Of a stretch of DNA of 64,000 bases, positions 11,350-23,942 are shown piece by piece. The DNA is taken from NCBI GenBank assembly GCA_026018925.1, contig JAKSZU010000165.1, forward strand, positions 310,001-374,000. The letters run 5' to 3'. The stretch's first letter is position 1. The number at the start of each line of letters is the position of its first letter. The translations under genes were made by a program, and so were the position numbers. The notes under the pieces were generated by a model. The model did not search any database and had not been told where the DNA came from. It was given only the letters and a program-made list of their open reading frames with translations. This stretch comes from Tupaia tana. Its lineage: Eukaryota; Chordata; Mammalia; Scandentia; Tupaiidae.

Positions 11350-11603
11350 TTTTATTTAGAGAAATTTTTGTTATAGGGTATGTCTTCTTGCCAGAGAGAG
11401 AGAAACAGAGAGACAGTAAGTGACAAATAGCCCATAGGAGGGAAAGCCATGCCATAATCCCTTCTCCTCCATTCTTCTCTTGGGATTTGGGGCATGCATG
11501 TACACACCACTGGAATGAGTTTTAAGCCTCCAAGTCTGAGATTTAAACCACGGTCAACTACATGAGAGTCCAGTGACGTAACCATTATGCCATCTGTGGT
11601 ATG
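11350..11603 (-). mobile_element. S1 SINE
   Basis: Antisense: tttttgttatagggtatgtc to accattatgccatctgtgg. Confidence 0.75.
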
Positions 11604-11624
11604 CAAACTTTTAAATCCTAAAGA

Positions 11625-11865
11625 AGTTTTTATTCCTGGTGGGCAAGTAAACTTCCCAAAGAGACATAGAGAGTACATGAGAGATGAGGAAAAAAGTGCA
11701 CCCATGGGGAATGAACTGCAATCTCTTCTTCATTTCTCCTTTCTTTTGGGATTTTGGGAATGCAATGCATGCACACATGCCTGGCATATTTTTGAGGCCT
11801 CAAGGTTTTGGACTTGGGCCATGTGAAATTTAGCTGACATATTCAATAGACTATAGATCCATCCC
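11625..11865 (-). mobile_element. S1 SINE, degraded
   Basis: Antisense: gcaagtaaacttcccaaaga, aatgaactgcaatctcttct, ggacttgggccatgtgaaat. Confidence 0.6.
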
Positions 11866-11922
11866 ACTAAGGAGTTAGTGTTTGGAGAATTATTTATTTA
11901 ATTTTATCTATTATCATTATTT

Positions 11923-11925
<3 letters not shown>

Positions 11926-11983
<58 letters not shown>

Positions 11984-12219
11984 ATAGGGCTTCTGAGATT
12001 GCCAGGAAGACAGAGACAGACATAAAGACAGGAAGCAAGAAATCACCCCCCAGGGGGGATGGCCACGCTGCAATCCCTTCTCCTACATTCTCCTCTTGGG
12101 ATTTTGGGCACGCATGCACACGTGCCTGGCATGAGTTTAAGTTACTGGGTCCAGGACTGGAATTGCGGACGAATACATGGGAGTCCAGTGACATAGCCAT
12201 TACGCCAACTGCTGGTCCC
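11926..12219 (-). mobile_element. S1 SINE with about 50-base poly-T end
   Basis: Antisense, with an unusually long pure T run (11931-11980), then actatagggcttctgagatt to gctggtccc. The flanks tattatcattatttt and tattgtcattatttt are the target duplication. Confidence 0.88.
11931..11980 (+). repeat. Poly-T run of about 50 bases
   Basis: Pure T run forming the tail of an antisense SINE. Its length may be imprecise in assembly. Confidence 0.9.
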
Positions 12220-12229
12220 CTATTGTCAT

Positions 12230-12265
12230 TATTTTTAATTTACTATAAGGCATGGGTGCTGATGA

Positions 12266-12314
<49 letters not shown>

Positions 12315-12410
12315 AAAATGAGAAACTAAGCTGTAATGTCCAGAACCCAAACCTGTCAGCCATGTGGGAGTCCAAAGATCTAACCGCCATACCACTTGTA
12401 GGCCTCACTA
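12230..12410 (-). mobile_element. S2 SINE with GA repeat
   Basis: Antisense: ctataaggcatgggtgctga, (GA)n at 12271-12311, agccatgtgggagtccaaag, accacttgtaggcc. Confidence 0.7.
12271..12311 (+). repeat. GA microsatellite
   Basis: About twenty GA units in an S2 SINE. Confidence 0.88.
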
Positions 12411-12522
12411 AGGAGATTTTTAATAAAACATGTTAGACTTTTATTTTTGAATTTATGACATTCTTTTGGAGAAAATAATTAATTTTTATTGCTTATAAAA
12501 CTGTTCTTTCAGTCTTTACATT

Positions 12523-12774
12523 TTTTTTTAGAGGTTTTTGCTATAGGAAGTGTGTGCTAGCCAGAAAGATGGAGAGAGGCAGAGAGACAAAAATCAAGAA
12601 ATCAGGGAGGATGACCATGCTGCAATCCCTTCTCCTTAATTCTCCTTTCAGGATCTTGCACGCGCACACACACACACACACAGCGTGAGTTTAAGCCACC
12701 AGGTTCAGGACTGAAACCCTGGTCAACTACATGGGAGTCCAGGAACATAGCCATTATGCCAACTGCTGGCCCCG
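12523..12774 (-). mobile_element. S1 SINE
   Basis: Antisense: tttttgctataggaagtgtg to ccaactgctggcccc. The flanks ctttacattttt and cttcacattttt are the target duplication. Confidence 0.82.
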
Positions 12775-13059
12775 TCTTCACATTTTTAGAATAGAAGCAC
12801 TCTCATCTTTAACATATCTAGGTAACCATTTTGACAAAACTACTTGCTTTTTTAAGAGTCAACTTCAAACTTTTTCAAAGAGCAAATCAAATGTTATTGT
12901 TAGTACAGTAAAATTCAAATGGAAACTAAATTTTTGATCTTTATTTTTAAGTATGTATATTATATTTACTTGTTTTCTCACCAAATTTGTCTAAATTATT
13001 GTCCCTTTTTGATAAAGATATTTTACACATAATTAATGAACTTGCTTATATTCTTTATT

Positions 13060-13200
13060 TTATTAATTTTTTTTCTAGGTTTTCTATACAGCGTGTGTAC
13101 CACCAAAGAGAGACAGAGAGCAAAAGAGAGAGGCCCAGGATTCAAAACACAGCCATGTGATAGTCAAGTGCCTTAACCATGATGCCACCTGCTGGTTCCA
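13060..13200 (-). mobile_element. S2 SINE
   Basis: Antisense: accaccaaagagagacagag to gatgccacctgctggttcc. Confidence 0.68.
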
Positions 13201-13775
13201 TGATTTAGTGTTTATTTAAAATATAAACTTATTTATAAACCAAAAAGGATATCCTGAGACTATATACATCAAAAGTGGTTCAGTATTTTAAAACTGGATT
13301 ACTGTTCCTTCTTCCATGATTTTTGAAGACAGTATAAGAAAAATTAAAATTAATTCTGTTATGATTAAGACAGGCACCATAAACTGCAGACACCTATAGA
13401 TCATCCATGCCAGTAAAAGAGCACAACTGCTCAGATGCTCCCCAAATGGTTATTCTGCCTTTAGAATATTCTAACATTTCTTCCAATATTTTGTCTGTCT
13501 TAATTCTGTTCATTCTAAGCTGTGTTAAGGTTATATTGTGACTACTTTCCATGTTTTCTCTTCCCATAATTTTAAAAAATCAAAGACAGGGATGACATGG
13601 TGAAGTCAAAGGGAAAGAGAGGAGAAAGAGGGTGATGGGAAGAAGCCAGCCTACAAGGGCAATTCACAGAGGAAACACAGAGTGGATCAATCATGTACAA
13701 CTAATGAAGATCTTCCTTTAGAGAAAAAGGTTTATTCTATATATATATTCTTTTAGGTACCACAAAAAATAAACC
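13200..13775. other. Intron sequence, no feature
   Basis: Unique-looking AT-rich DNA between V2R exons 5 and 3. No V2R exon 4 motif was found here, nor in 6640-7010, 7850-8240 or 12780-13055. Confidence 0.4.
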
Positions 13776-13779
13776 TAAG

Positions 13780-14022
13780 AAGATGGCTTGGTGGTTAGAG
13801 TGACTGAGTTTCCACATGACCTACCACAGTTTGAGTTCTGTATCTTGAGGTTTGAAAACCATGCCAGGCAAGTGTGTGAGCATACCCAAAATCCTGAAAG
13901 GAGACTAGAGAAGGGACTGTATGCAGCATGGCCATTTCTCTAGAAGGTGATTTTTACTTTTCTTCTATCTTTCTCCTTTCTGGTAAGCACACTTGCCCTA
14001 AGGGAAAAGGCTAAAAAAAAAA
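13780..14022 (+). mobile_element. S1 SINE, old
   Basis: gatggcttggtggttagagt, acagtttgagttctgtatct, and tctggtaagcacacttgccc followed by an A run. Confidence 0.7.
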
Positions 14023-14066
14023 AAAAAAATAGAAAAGAAAAAAAAATTTTAAAAACATTACTTCAG

Positions 14067-14320
14067 GGGCCACAGGTGATGTGATGGTTAAGTAGGACTC
14101 CCATATGACTGACCATGGTTTGAATCTCAGACCTGTAATGTAGAAAATCATGGTAGGCATGAGTGTATGCCTGGTGCCCAAATCACAGAAAAAGAATGGA
14201 GCAGAAGGGATTGTGCTGTGGCCATACCCCCTGGGGAATAATTTCTCTTTCTCTCTCAATATGTCTCTCTGAAGAGAGACATGTGAAAACACATGACCTA
14301 TGGCAGAAATTTAAAAAAAA
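14067..14320 (+). mobile_element. S1 SINE, old
   Basis: ggggccacaggtgatgtgat, accatggtttgaatctcaga, acacatgacctatggcagaa. Confidence 0.7.
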
Positions 14321-14366
14321 AGAAAATGCCTCCAAATATCATCAGGTGCATGTGAAGAATGTTTAC

Positions 14367-15167
14367 CTGCCAGGGAAGAATAGGCTGGTCTGCTTCTCCT
14401 GCAGATCCCATTTCTATTTTTTGCAGAAGTATCTTATAAAGAACTTGGGACACCATGTGCACAGAATGATAGATAAAATAGTTGGGATCAGATATTCTCA
14501 ACATGTAAAAATTAAATGGTAGAAACTCAATGGAAGAACTTGGTCGGCAGTCTCCAAGTTTGCTATATAGTGGCCCAGTAAGTGAGCAATTAAAAAAGGA
14601 AACCCAGAGTCTACTGAAATAAAAATCTTCTGGGTATTGGAAAGGGTTGACTGTCTTGAGAAATTTTTTAAAGCCAGGAATATTCCTTTTCTGGTTTGAA
14701 AGAAGAAGGCTTCCATGGAAAGTGTATGGCATGGAATTCAAAATTTGCAAAATATCTTCCAAATCTGAGGAGTGGAGATTTCTTTCCCAAAATTAAATTA
14801 AAGTTTTGTTTGAATCCCATGCTCAGGATACTCCACTCATCACCATGTATTATATACACATTTGCAGATGAAACTCTGATCCTCTTTACAACATTGAAGT
14901 CATGATATAAAAAGACACCTTTTGTGGCAGGGAGCTTTTCTGTAAGTCCACACAGATATCTTTTTCTGTCATCTTTGCCTTTACATCCTGGAGTAACTGC
15001 TCCCCTTGCATATCATCAGATACATAGAGCACCACACACGTCCAGCCAAAATGCAGCAACAAGCAGATGATTCCATAAGCTGGAGAGCTGTCCTTGGAGG
15101 CCATCTGATAAACTAATGGAAATTGGTCTTTATCACTAGGGATGGGATCAAAAGGACCATATGTGAC
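14367..15167 (-). pseudogene. V2R exon 3: main part of ligand-binding (ANF receptor) domain, frameshifted
   Basis: The exon starts after tgtttttattcag with VTYGPFDPIPSDKDQFPLVY and ends at a GTAAAC donor after LPWQ. It is 801 bp, a multiple of three and in the normal size range for V2R exon 3. Recognisable blocks in order are LLLHFGWTCVVLYVSDDMQG, then SSANVYIIHGDE, FHGSLLLSNQKRNIPGFKKF, TVNPFQYPEDFYFSRLW, FNCSL and LYKILLQKIEMGSAGEADQP. The first and last blocks share a frame, but the middle (about 14500-14890) needs at least two other frames, so compensating indels or several frameshifts are present. A stop closes the first frame at about 14886. Confidence 0.94.
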
Positions 15168-17164
15168 CTGAATAAAAACAAAACAAAACAAAACCAAAAA
15201 GCCATCATAAATTTTTTATAAACAAAGTTAAATGCCAGATTGGGGTCATTTAACTAAAATTCAGACTTCTCAGGGTTTTTTGTTTGTTTTCCATTCTTAC
15301 TAAAATTCAAAGGCGGGGAGGGGTTATTTACAAAACTTGCCAGTAAGGCAAATGAGTTAAAAACCATTTAAAAGAATTTTTAAATTAAACTAACCACCCT
15401 GAAGTTTCTGCATGTGAAATATAGATACAAAATTGAGCAAAATATGTGGCTTCCCAAGTACATTGGTCAGCCATTTACAAGTGTCTTATACACCATAAAA
15501 CTGCAGGGCATCAGTTGATTAAAAAATAATTAGTATATGTTATGCGTAATAAACTTAAATTTACAAAGGCTTTTCCATGCAGAGATCTGATTCTTTTTCT
15601 AGAGAAGTGAGGAATCCTGTATTAACCCTGCCATTTACCAATTGCAGACTGCAACAGAGCATTACTGGTGGCTGGTTGGATTTGCCAGTGGGCCAGTGAG
15701 TTCAGTGGGCACCTTTCTGAATGTTATTCAGTTGATTCACTTCACACACTAGTGTTTTTTTAGATCATAAAAAAGAAAATATTTTGCCTATTTGATGACA
15801 GTCAAAAGGGAATGCAAAAATATTACTCTGACCTAGTTCTTGTCATCAGAGCCCCTCTCCTTGGAAACTGTGAATTGCCCTTCTATTTTGTAAACAAGAT
15901 GAACTGTATTTTGTGTACTTGCAAGTGAATGTAACATACCATCAATTTTCCTGGTTTGAATAAAGAATCATAACACTACACAGTGTACATGCCCAGAACC
16001 ATGTGTATATTTCCAATGAACTTTTTGCAAGCACACTTGTAATCGTATGTGGTATAATTAAAGTATCTGTATATACTTATGCCTGAGCAACATTTTTTGC
16101 GATTCTTGTTTATATAGTCTATAAAAAGTGTGTGATTTTTATTTTGAAAGATACAGAGTTTTGGAATCTGCCAAAAAATTAAAATAATCTGATTCTGAAT
16201 TTAGTGTGATGTTTAAAAATTTTCCCACTTAAACAGGGAGGAGCTAATTCTCTACCTTGTTTAGACAGTAGAACGGAATATTGAGTGAAAAGATTACATG
16301 CTGTGGAAATGATTCTATTGATATGACCATTAGAAGACTGTTTTCAATCTTATTTTTTTGAGAAAGGACATGTGACCAGTACAGGTAACAGTATCACTTC
16401 CAGACCAAAGCATGAAAGAAAAACTAAGGTTCAATACATGCTTTATTGCCTACAGTGAGAACTGAGGTATGCATAAACTTTATAAAGATGATGCAAAAAG
16501 ATGTGGCTGATTCTGACTTCCTGAGCCCATGTGATAATGTGGATCAGAGGCTTACTTCCCTAGGTGCCAAGTTTAAAATATTGAACTCTGAGAAAAAATT
16601 ATGTATTGAGTTTTTCATACTGTATCTTATCAACACAGCTTAAATATATTGTCTTGAAAACACAAGCATATAGCCTCTATGATATTTTTAAAATAATTTT
16701 TTCTACAACATAATTTTTCTATGCTAATGTTGTGTTTACCAGTGAAGTCTCCTGAAAATTTTATAAGATAATTTCCCTGGAAGAACCTCTGAGGTGGAGA
16801 GTTGTCATGCTGAGAGTAACTGCAAGTGCTTCCAAGGGATCCTCCTGCATGGATGTGAGGAAAGGCAGAGGGATCTGGTAAACCTCAGCTGGGGGAACCA
16901 AGCCGTTTCGTGAGTTTGGAGGATCTCCAGTGCTGGAATATTATTTATTTGTCCAAAGTGATAATGAATACAATTTTTTTATATTTCTGTGTCTAATTGT
17001 CCTCTGAAAGTCCCCTAATATTTTCCTGTCCAAAGATCAAATGGGTCCCTATACAGTGTGCACTTTTTGGAAAGCATCTTTAAGAGAACCATCAATATTC
17101 CCATTACTGGGATTTGGATGTCATGGCTATAGAAATACATATGGGTGGAACTTAACAAATTTTT
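15168..17164. other. V2R intron 2, including the left duplication breakpoint
   Basis: Mostly unique AT-rich DNA. The duplicated part begins at 15786. A 94-codon open frame present at 39898-40182 (unit B; matched by 16690-16970) lacks recognisable domains and is broken in unit A. Confidence 0.5.
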
Positions 17165-17412
17165 CTTCTTTTTTTATTTTTAATTTGTCATAGGGCAAAT
17201 TAAATTATGTGTGTTTGCTGCAGAGAGGTAGAGGGATAGTGAGAAATCACCCCTCAAAGGGGATGGTCATACTAATATCCCTTTTATGTTGGGATTTGGG
17301 ACATGTAAGCACATATGCCCAGTGTGTTCTTCAGGATAGCAAAATCAAGACTTGAGCCATGCAGTTAGCCAAGTGACATCCAGGCACATTAACCATCATA
17401 TCACCAGCTGGC
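17165..17412 (-). mobile_element. S1 SINE in V2R intron 2, unit A
   Basis: Antisense: tttgtcatagggcaaattaa to catcatatcaccagctggc. Shared with unit B (40380-40622), so older than the duplication. Confidence 0.72.
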
Positions 17413-17645
17413 TGACTACACCTCTTTTTTTTTCTAATCCTTGTACTATTAATAGTCCCATGACCCAGTAAAGAACCTGTCTCTCTTTACCTCTGTTTAA
17501 GCAAATTGTGTTCAAACAACCATGAGAAGTGCAGAGGGCCTCTAGAGGTATGTAAACCCAGCTTCCATGTTTTCTTTGCTCCAATCTAAGAGGATTACAT
17601 TAGGGCATATCTGGTTCTCATTCTTTAACCTGACTGCCCACTTAC

Positions 17646-17937
17646 CTGTGGACTTTTGTAGAGCTCCAATAAGGTTCCAGCTTGGGCTGAAAATGTTGGC
17701 ATGTTTCCTGCAATAATAGCAACAGGTTGTTTCTGTTTCTGGCAGGTGTAGTTTCACAGGGATTGATATCCTCCAGTGAGCAAAAATAGAGCACTTTCTA
17801 AAGTTCTTTTATCACTGGGAAGTTCATTGTAGAAATCATAACCAAAGGAGAGGTTGGGGAGCAAATGGGGACTGTTATTGATCTGCTCAATGGCAAAGTA
17901 AAAGGCCAATACATATCTGTAGTTCTTCCATTGGTAC
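17646..17937 (-). pseudogene. V2R exon 2, unit A copy, with nonsense mutation
   Basis: This 292-bp exon has an intact acceptor (tctgtttag) and a consensus donor (CAG|GTAAGT). It encodes the start of the ligand-binding lobe: YQWKNYRYVLAFYFAIEQIN, then LPNLSFGYDFYNE and LESALFLLTGGYQSL. A TGA follows QSL where the unit B copy has a proline codon. Downstream the frame stays readable (NYTCQKQKQPVAIIAGNM, LLELYKSPQ). The stop is private to this copy, so it probably arose after the duplication. By eye the two exon 2 copies differ at about 3% of positions. Confidence 0.93.
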
Positions 17938-18299
17938 CTAAACAGAAGCGACAGCATTAGGAACTACTGTCAAGTCATGCGATTCAGGGTAAATTCTTCA
18001 GCCAAGACTAAAGACATAAATCTATAGGCCCAGGTTCCAATTCAGAGATTCTCCTGCAATGGTACACAGAGCTAGTGTGAATAATGTTCCCAGAGCTGCA
18101 GAAAACTTTGAATGTATTTTTCCCTCTGCTTAAGCAAATCATGTCGAAACAATGAAGAGATTCTTTGAAGGTCTTGTGAGTAAGATGAGGTGTCATTTAG
18201 CTGGATGATGACACTGTTGTCTGAACAGAGATGATTTTAAAGGAGGACCATTAACATATGGAGAAAATGACAAATTTCTTTAAGAATATGAATATAAAA

Positions 18300-18600
18300 T
18301 TTCCCACTCCTCCTTACCCCACAGGACTGCCCCCAGCTCTTCAGCAGAGCCCATTTCCATCTCCTGACCCCTTGCCTAAGGGACACTAAGGCAGGACCTG
18401 CTTGCCCCAGCTCCAGCTTTGGTTTTCCAACTCAGGTGACCCTCTCTCTCTGTCAGCAAGGTAGGCCTTTTTTCTCCTTCTCTTTTTCTTTCTTTTGTTA
18501 ATTTCCCATTTCTCCTTACCCAACAGAACTACCCCCAGCTCTTCAACAGAGCCCATTTTCATCATCATACCCCTGGCAAAATCGTGCACTGCATACTTTC
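18300..18600 (+). repeat. Tandemly repeated L1 5' UTR segment
   Basis: About 95 bp starting ttcccactcctccttacccc (18302) recurs about 203 bp later as ttcccatttctccttaccca (18505), both running through ccagctcttcagcagagccc-type text. This may be two monomer-like units of an L1 promoter. Also in unit B. Confidence 0.65.
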
Positions 18601-18938
18601 TTTATTCTCTTTCATACTCATTTCTCTCCCATCTTATATCATCATCTCATGCCAATCATCCATGCACTATAAGGGGTTATATAGGTCTAGAATCACAATT
18701 TTCAAATACCCCGGTATTTTGATGTTCCTGGGATTCTCCCTTTTACATAACCACTTGCAAAAAATGAAAGACTGCCCTTCAGACTCCTGAATAAAAGACT
18801 TCTCCTGTGCAGACCACATTGCAAAAGACAGCAGAAGAGATATTTTGACACACATCAGTCTACAAAAAAGAAAGCACACTTTTTCCCAGTCAAAGAAATA
18901 TTTTCCAAAAAGGTATCCAAAAGTGAATTCCTCTCCCC

Positions 18939-19886
18939 ATGGCTAGAAGTAGAAGAGCCTCAGGTTTGAACAAACCAAGTAATATGTCTCCATCAAAAGA
19001 AAACAATAAGTCCGGTCCATCTCTTGAAAAAATAGATGTGACCAAAATGTCAGAGAAAAAGTTTAGAACATTCATAGAGGCAAAATTCTATCAGTTGGAA
19101 CAGAAAAAGAACATGAGCTACAGGAGATTATAAAGTCATTCCAGGATACGAAAAAAGAAATGGACACTAAGAAAGAATCAGGTGGAACTATTAGAGATAA
19201 AGTCTGTAATAGAGGAAATCAAAAATGCTCTCAAAAGTATTAAAAATCAATTAAACCATGCTGAAAATTGAATCTCTGACAGAGAAGATAAAACTTCTGA
19301 CCTAGAAAATAAACACCAAAAAGATAGAGAAAATTTAAAAAATGAGGATAATAATGAGAAATATTAGACCTTATTAAACGTTGAAACATCTGAATAATTG
19401 GTATCCAAAAAGGTGAAGAAACTAATATAAACATGGAAAATCTATTTTATGAAATCCTGAAAGAAAAGGTCTCAAGTCTAGAAAAGCACTTACACATCCA
19501 GACACAAGAAATACAAAGAACATCAAATAGAAGCAACCCAAGAAGATCTTCTCAAAGGCACATCTTAGCCAGACTGGCCAAGACCACAGATAAAGAAAAG
19601 ATACTAAAATCTGCAAGAGAGAAACGAGACGTGACATACAAAGATCATCTCATCAGGCTAGTTCTGGACCTTTCAACAGAATGCAAGCAAGGAAAGAATG
19701 AAAAGACATATTGAAAGTATTAAGAGAGAAACAGTTTCAACCAAGATTATTATATCCAGCAATATTGTCCTTCATATGAGAAAAAAAATAAAAATCTTCT
19801 CAAACAAAGAAAACCAGAAAGGATTAGCCAACACCAGAGCATCTCTTCAAGAAACTCTAAATAGAGTCCTGTTCCAGAAAAACTAA
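18939..19886 (+). pseudogene. L1 ORF1 relic (RNA-binding chaperone), unit A
   Basis: ORF1p coats L1 RNA as a coiled-coil trimer with RRM and C-terminal domains. The start codon at 18939 opens MARSRRASGLNKPSNMSPSK; KKFRTFIEAKFYQLEQKKN and later ARLAKTTDKEKILKSAREKR (central RNA-binding region) are clear. Stops at about 19133 and frame changes break it. The last frame ends QETLNRVLFQKN at 19886. No intact protein is possible. Confidence 0.88.
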
Positions 19887-19914
19887 GAATGATCGGCCAG
19901 AAACAAGGGAATAA

Positions 19915-22900
19915 ATGACAACCAAGACAATGGCCAACTTACAGGTAAGGACAAGTCTAGAAATATCGATAAAAAATTGAATGTTAATGGATTAAATTCT
20001 CCTATCAAGAGACAAAAACGGGCAGAAAAGATAAAAAAAACAAAACCCTTCTATTTTTGTCCACAAGAAATGCATAACATTGATAAAGACACACATACAC
20101 TACAAGTGAAGTATTGTCAAAAGGGATTCCATGCAAATGGGAACCAAAAATATAGCTGGAGTAAAGCTACCAATTTCTGACAAGATAGTCTTTAAAACAA
20201 AACTGTTCGAGATACAAAGAATGGCACTATATTGTAGTAAAAGAATTAATCCATCAAGAAGATATAATGCTAATAAATATCTATGTACCTAACACAGGAC
20301 CACCCAAATATGTGAAAGAAAGACTATTATATCTAAAAGGAGAGATAGACATCAACACACTAATTGTTGGAGATCTCAACACCCCACTATCTCCTCTGGA
20401 CAGGTGATATAGACAAAAAATAAAGAGGTATAGGATCTAAATGATACCAAGAAAAATGGACTTAACAAACATCTATAGAACTTTACACCTGAAAACCACT
20501 AGATATAGTTTTTTCTCACCCTCACATGAAACCTTTTCGAAGATTGACCACATGATAGGGCACAAAGCAAGCCTCTACATATTCAAAGGCATAGAAACTA
20601 TATCCAGCTTCTTCTCTGACCATGACGAAATTAAACTTGATTTTAATTTCATGAGAAATTCTCAAAAATACAGAAGTACATGGACACTAAATAGCCTATT
20701 CCTGAATGACTATGTAATTACTAAAGAAATTAAGACTGAAGTAAAAACATTCATAGAAACCCATGACAATCAGGACAGGAGTTTCTATACTCTTTAGAAC
20801 ACTTCAAAAGCAGTCATAAGAGGGAAGTTTACAGGAATTAGTGCACATAAGAAGAAGATGGAAAGAAGGCAAATGGATTAGAGAACTGGAAAAGCAACAG
20901 CAAAAATTTCAAAAAGCTCCAGGAGAAAAGAAATAATAATTTGAGCAGAAATAAATGTAATAGAAAATAAGTAAACTATACAGAAAATAAATAAAAGCAA
21001 AAGCTGGTTCTGTGAAAAGAAAAAAAAGATTGACACACCATTAGCCAGACTAATTAAAAAAAGAGAAAGAAACCAGATAAGTCAAATTCACAACAAATCA
21101 GGCAACATTACAACAGACATAACAGAAATACAAAACATTATTAGAACACACTATGAGCGAGTCTATGCCAACATAGAAGAAAACCTGAATAAGATGGACA
21201 AATTTCTGGACACATAATCTACCAATATTGACTCAGGAATATATAGAAAGCCTGAATAGACCTATAACAAGCAATGAGATTGAATCAGTAATAAATAACA
21301 TCAGCATAATAAAAGCCATTTATGAAAAACCTACAGCTAACATTATTTCAATGGGAAAAAGCTGAAAGCTTTTCCACTAAAAACTGGTACAAGACAAGGC
21401 TGTCCACCTTCTCTGCTCTAATTCAATATAGCACTGGAAATTCTAGCCAGTTTGATCAGACAAGAGAAGAAAATAAAAGGCATTCCAATAGGGAAAGAAG
21501 AGATGAAATTATCTCTGTTTGCAGATGACATGACTGTATACATAGAAGATCCAATAGTATCCACAAAAAAACACCTTGAAGTAATCAATGCATACCGTAA
21601 AGGGGCAGAATACAAAATTAATTTTTGAAAATCTATAGCATTAGTATATATAAACAACAAGCAGACAGAGATAGAACTGAAGAAAGTAATTCCATTTACC
21701 ATAGCCACAAGACGCATAAGATACTTAGGAATAAAACTAACCAAGGAAGTCAAAGACCTCTACAAGGAACACGACAAAAACCTTAAAAAAGAAATTGAAA
21801 AGAACACTAAAAAGTGGAAGTATATCCCATGTTCCTGGATTGGCAGAATCAATATAATCAAAAGGTCAATTCTATCCAAATAAATCTACATGTTTAATGC
21901 AATCCCTATAAAATTACAAGAGACATTTTCCACAGACCTAGAAAAGACAATCATAGATTTTGTCTGGAACCATAGAAGACCCAGTTTTGCTAAAGCCATC
22001 CTACGCAAGAAGACAGGAGTAGGTGGCATCTAACTTCCTGTCTCCAAAGTATATTACAGAGCTGTGATAATCAAAACAGCATGGCATTGGCACAAAAATA
22101 GACATGAGGACGAATAGACTAGAGACTCCAGAAATAAATCCCAAAACATACAACAAACTCATCTTTGACACAGGGTACCAGTCAATCCAGTGAGACAAGG
22201 GAAACCTCTTTAGCAAATGGTGTTGGGAAAACTAGGTATCCATCTGCAGAAAGATGAATCTGAACCCCTATCTGTCACCATTAACAAAAATCAACTCAAA
22301 GTGAATCAATAATCTAAACCTAAGACCACAAACTATAAAACTACTGGTGGAAAACACTGGGTAACCTGAGAGACATTGGGGTAGGCAAAGTCTTCTTAAG
22401 CAAGACCCCCAAAGTACAGGCAATAATCCCCAATATAAACAGGTGAGATTACATCAGATTAATGGGTATCTGCACAGCAAGCACACCCTAATTAGTGTGA
22501 ATCAACAAACTTAGGAATGGGGGAGAATTTTTGTTAACTGTGCCTTAGATAAGGAACTGATAACCAGAATACACAGGGACCTCAAGTAGCTTACTCAGAA
22601 GTAAATGAGTAACCCAATTAAAATATTGGAAAATGAGCTGAATAAACAACTCTCTAAGGAAGACATATGAACAGCCAAAAAGCATATGAAAGAATACTCA
22701 ATATCCCACATTTTAAGGGAGATTCAGATCAAACCACAATGAGATACCACCTGCTTCCAGTCAGAATGACAAAGATTAAAAAATACATATATATATAAGT
22801 GCTGAAGAGGTTGTGGTGAAAGGGTGAAAGGGGGACACTTCTACACTGTTGTTAGAAATGTAAATTGGTCCAGCCACTGTGGAGAATGATATGGAGGTTC

Positions 22901-23353
22901 ATCAAAGACCTTCAAATAGAACTACCATATGATCCAGCAATTCCACTCCTGGGTATCTACCTAAAGAACAGGAGAGCACTCAGTTGGAAAACGGCTTGCA
23001 CTACTGTTTACATAGCAGCATTGTTCATGGTTGCTAAGTTGTGGAACCAACCCAAATATCCAAAAACAGATGAATGGTTTGAAAAATTATGGCGCATAGA
23101 TTCCATGGAATACTATTCAGCCATAAAAAACAAGGCCCTGGAATTTAATAGAAAGTGGACGAATATGGAAGATTTACTGCTAAGTGAAGCAAATCAGGCT
23201 ATGAAAGAAAGACATTGTATGTATTCACTTACCATATACCAACTGTCTGCACTCCATGGTAGAGACTTAAAGACTGGAGAACACAAAAACATTAAAAATT
23301 GTAATGGACACTGGAGACAAGTGGAAAGAGAGTGTGAGAGGGGAAGAGCATAG
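19915..23353 (+). pseudogene. L1 ORF2 relic (endonuclease and reverse transcriptase), unit A
   Basis: Endonuclease pieces are NVNGLNSPIKRQKRAEKIKK (from 19977) and FSKIDHMIGHKASLYIFKGI (about 20538). Reverse transcriptase pieces are KAFPLKTGTRQGCP (about 21365, frame-mixed) and the catalytic FADD at 21518-21529. The C-terminal block begins LWRMIWRFIKDLQIELPYDP at 22877. Near 21306 the text jumps from the INNISIIKA region to AIYEKPTANI, omitting the RT segment that normally lies between, an internal deletion of several hundred bases. Stops and frameshifts are frequent. Confidence 0.88.
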
Positions 23354-23942
23354 GGAAGAAAATTAGAGGAAAAAAGGAGAGGTAAGACACTTTTGGGACA
23401 CATATAAAATTATTTATGTGTTGATGAGGATGTGCACAATAGCCTCAACTGGGCTGGACTGAGGTGTATATCATGGTAGGTCTCTTCACAATCTAAATGA
23501 TGTATAGCATTTTAATGTATGAATAATAATTTTAAAAATTAATTAAAAAAGAATATGACTGAAGTGCACACATTCACTACATTCATACATTTAGAAAATT
23601 ATATATAGACAGATTACAGGTATATATATTTATAAAATACAAGGTAGTTTTAAGATTTTTAAATATGACATCAACAATTAGACTAAGGCCATTACGACAT
23701 ATATCACCTGAAATATTTCACATTTTCTGTGATGAGAACTTTAGTATCATAGTCTTTTGGCAGTATTAGAATAAATAGTACTCAATCATGAGTTACATTC
23801 ACCATGCATATACTCACCTTTATAACCCTTCTAGAATTGGGTATATCCCACATGTCACCATGTTTCTACTAACTTTCAGGAACCCTGATTAAAGCATTTC
23901 TTATTTTTCCTGTATTCTGGAACATTTAAATAGCACCTGGCA

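Larger units (their letters stand above)
18290..23545 (+). mobile_element. L1 element, unit A copy, internally deleted
   Basis: The order is a 5' UTR-like part (18290-18938), ORF1 (18939-19886), a short inter-ORF gap, ORF2 (19915-23353), and a 3' UTR with tgtgttgatgaggatgtg and an A-rich end near 23545. Its total length of about 5.3 kb is below a full L1 because ORF2 lacks several hundred bases. It sits in V2R intron 1. The same element is at 41513-47225. Confidence 0.93.

Noticed and set aside
18939-23353. Retrotransposition-competent L1
   Set aside because: Both ORFs have stops and frameshifts, and the RT is internally deleted in both copies.
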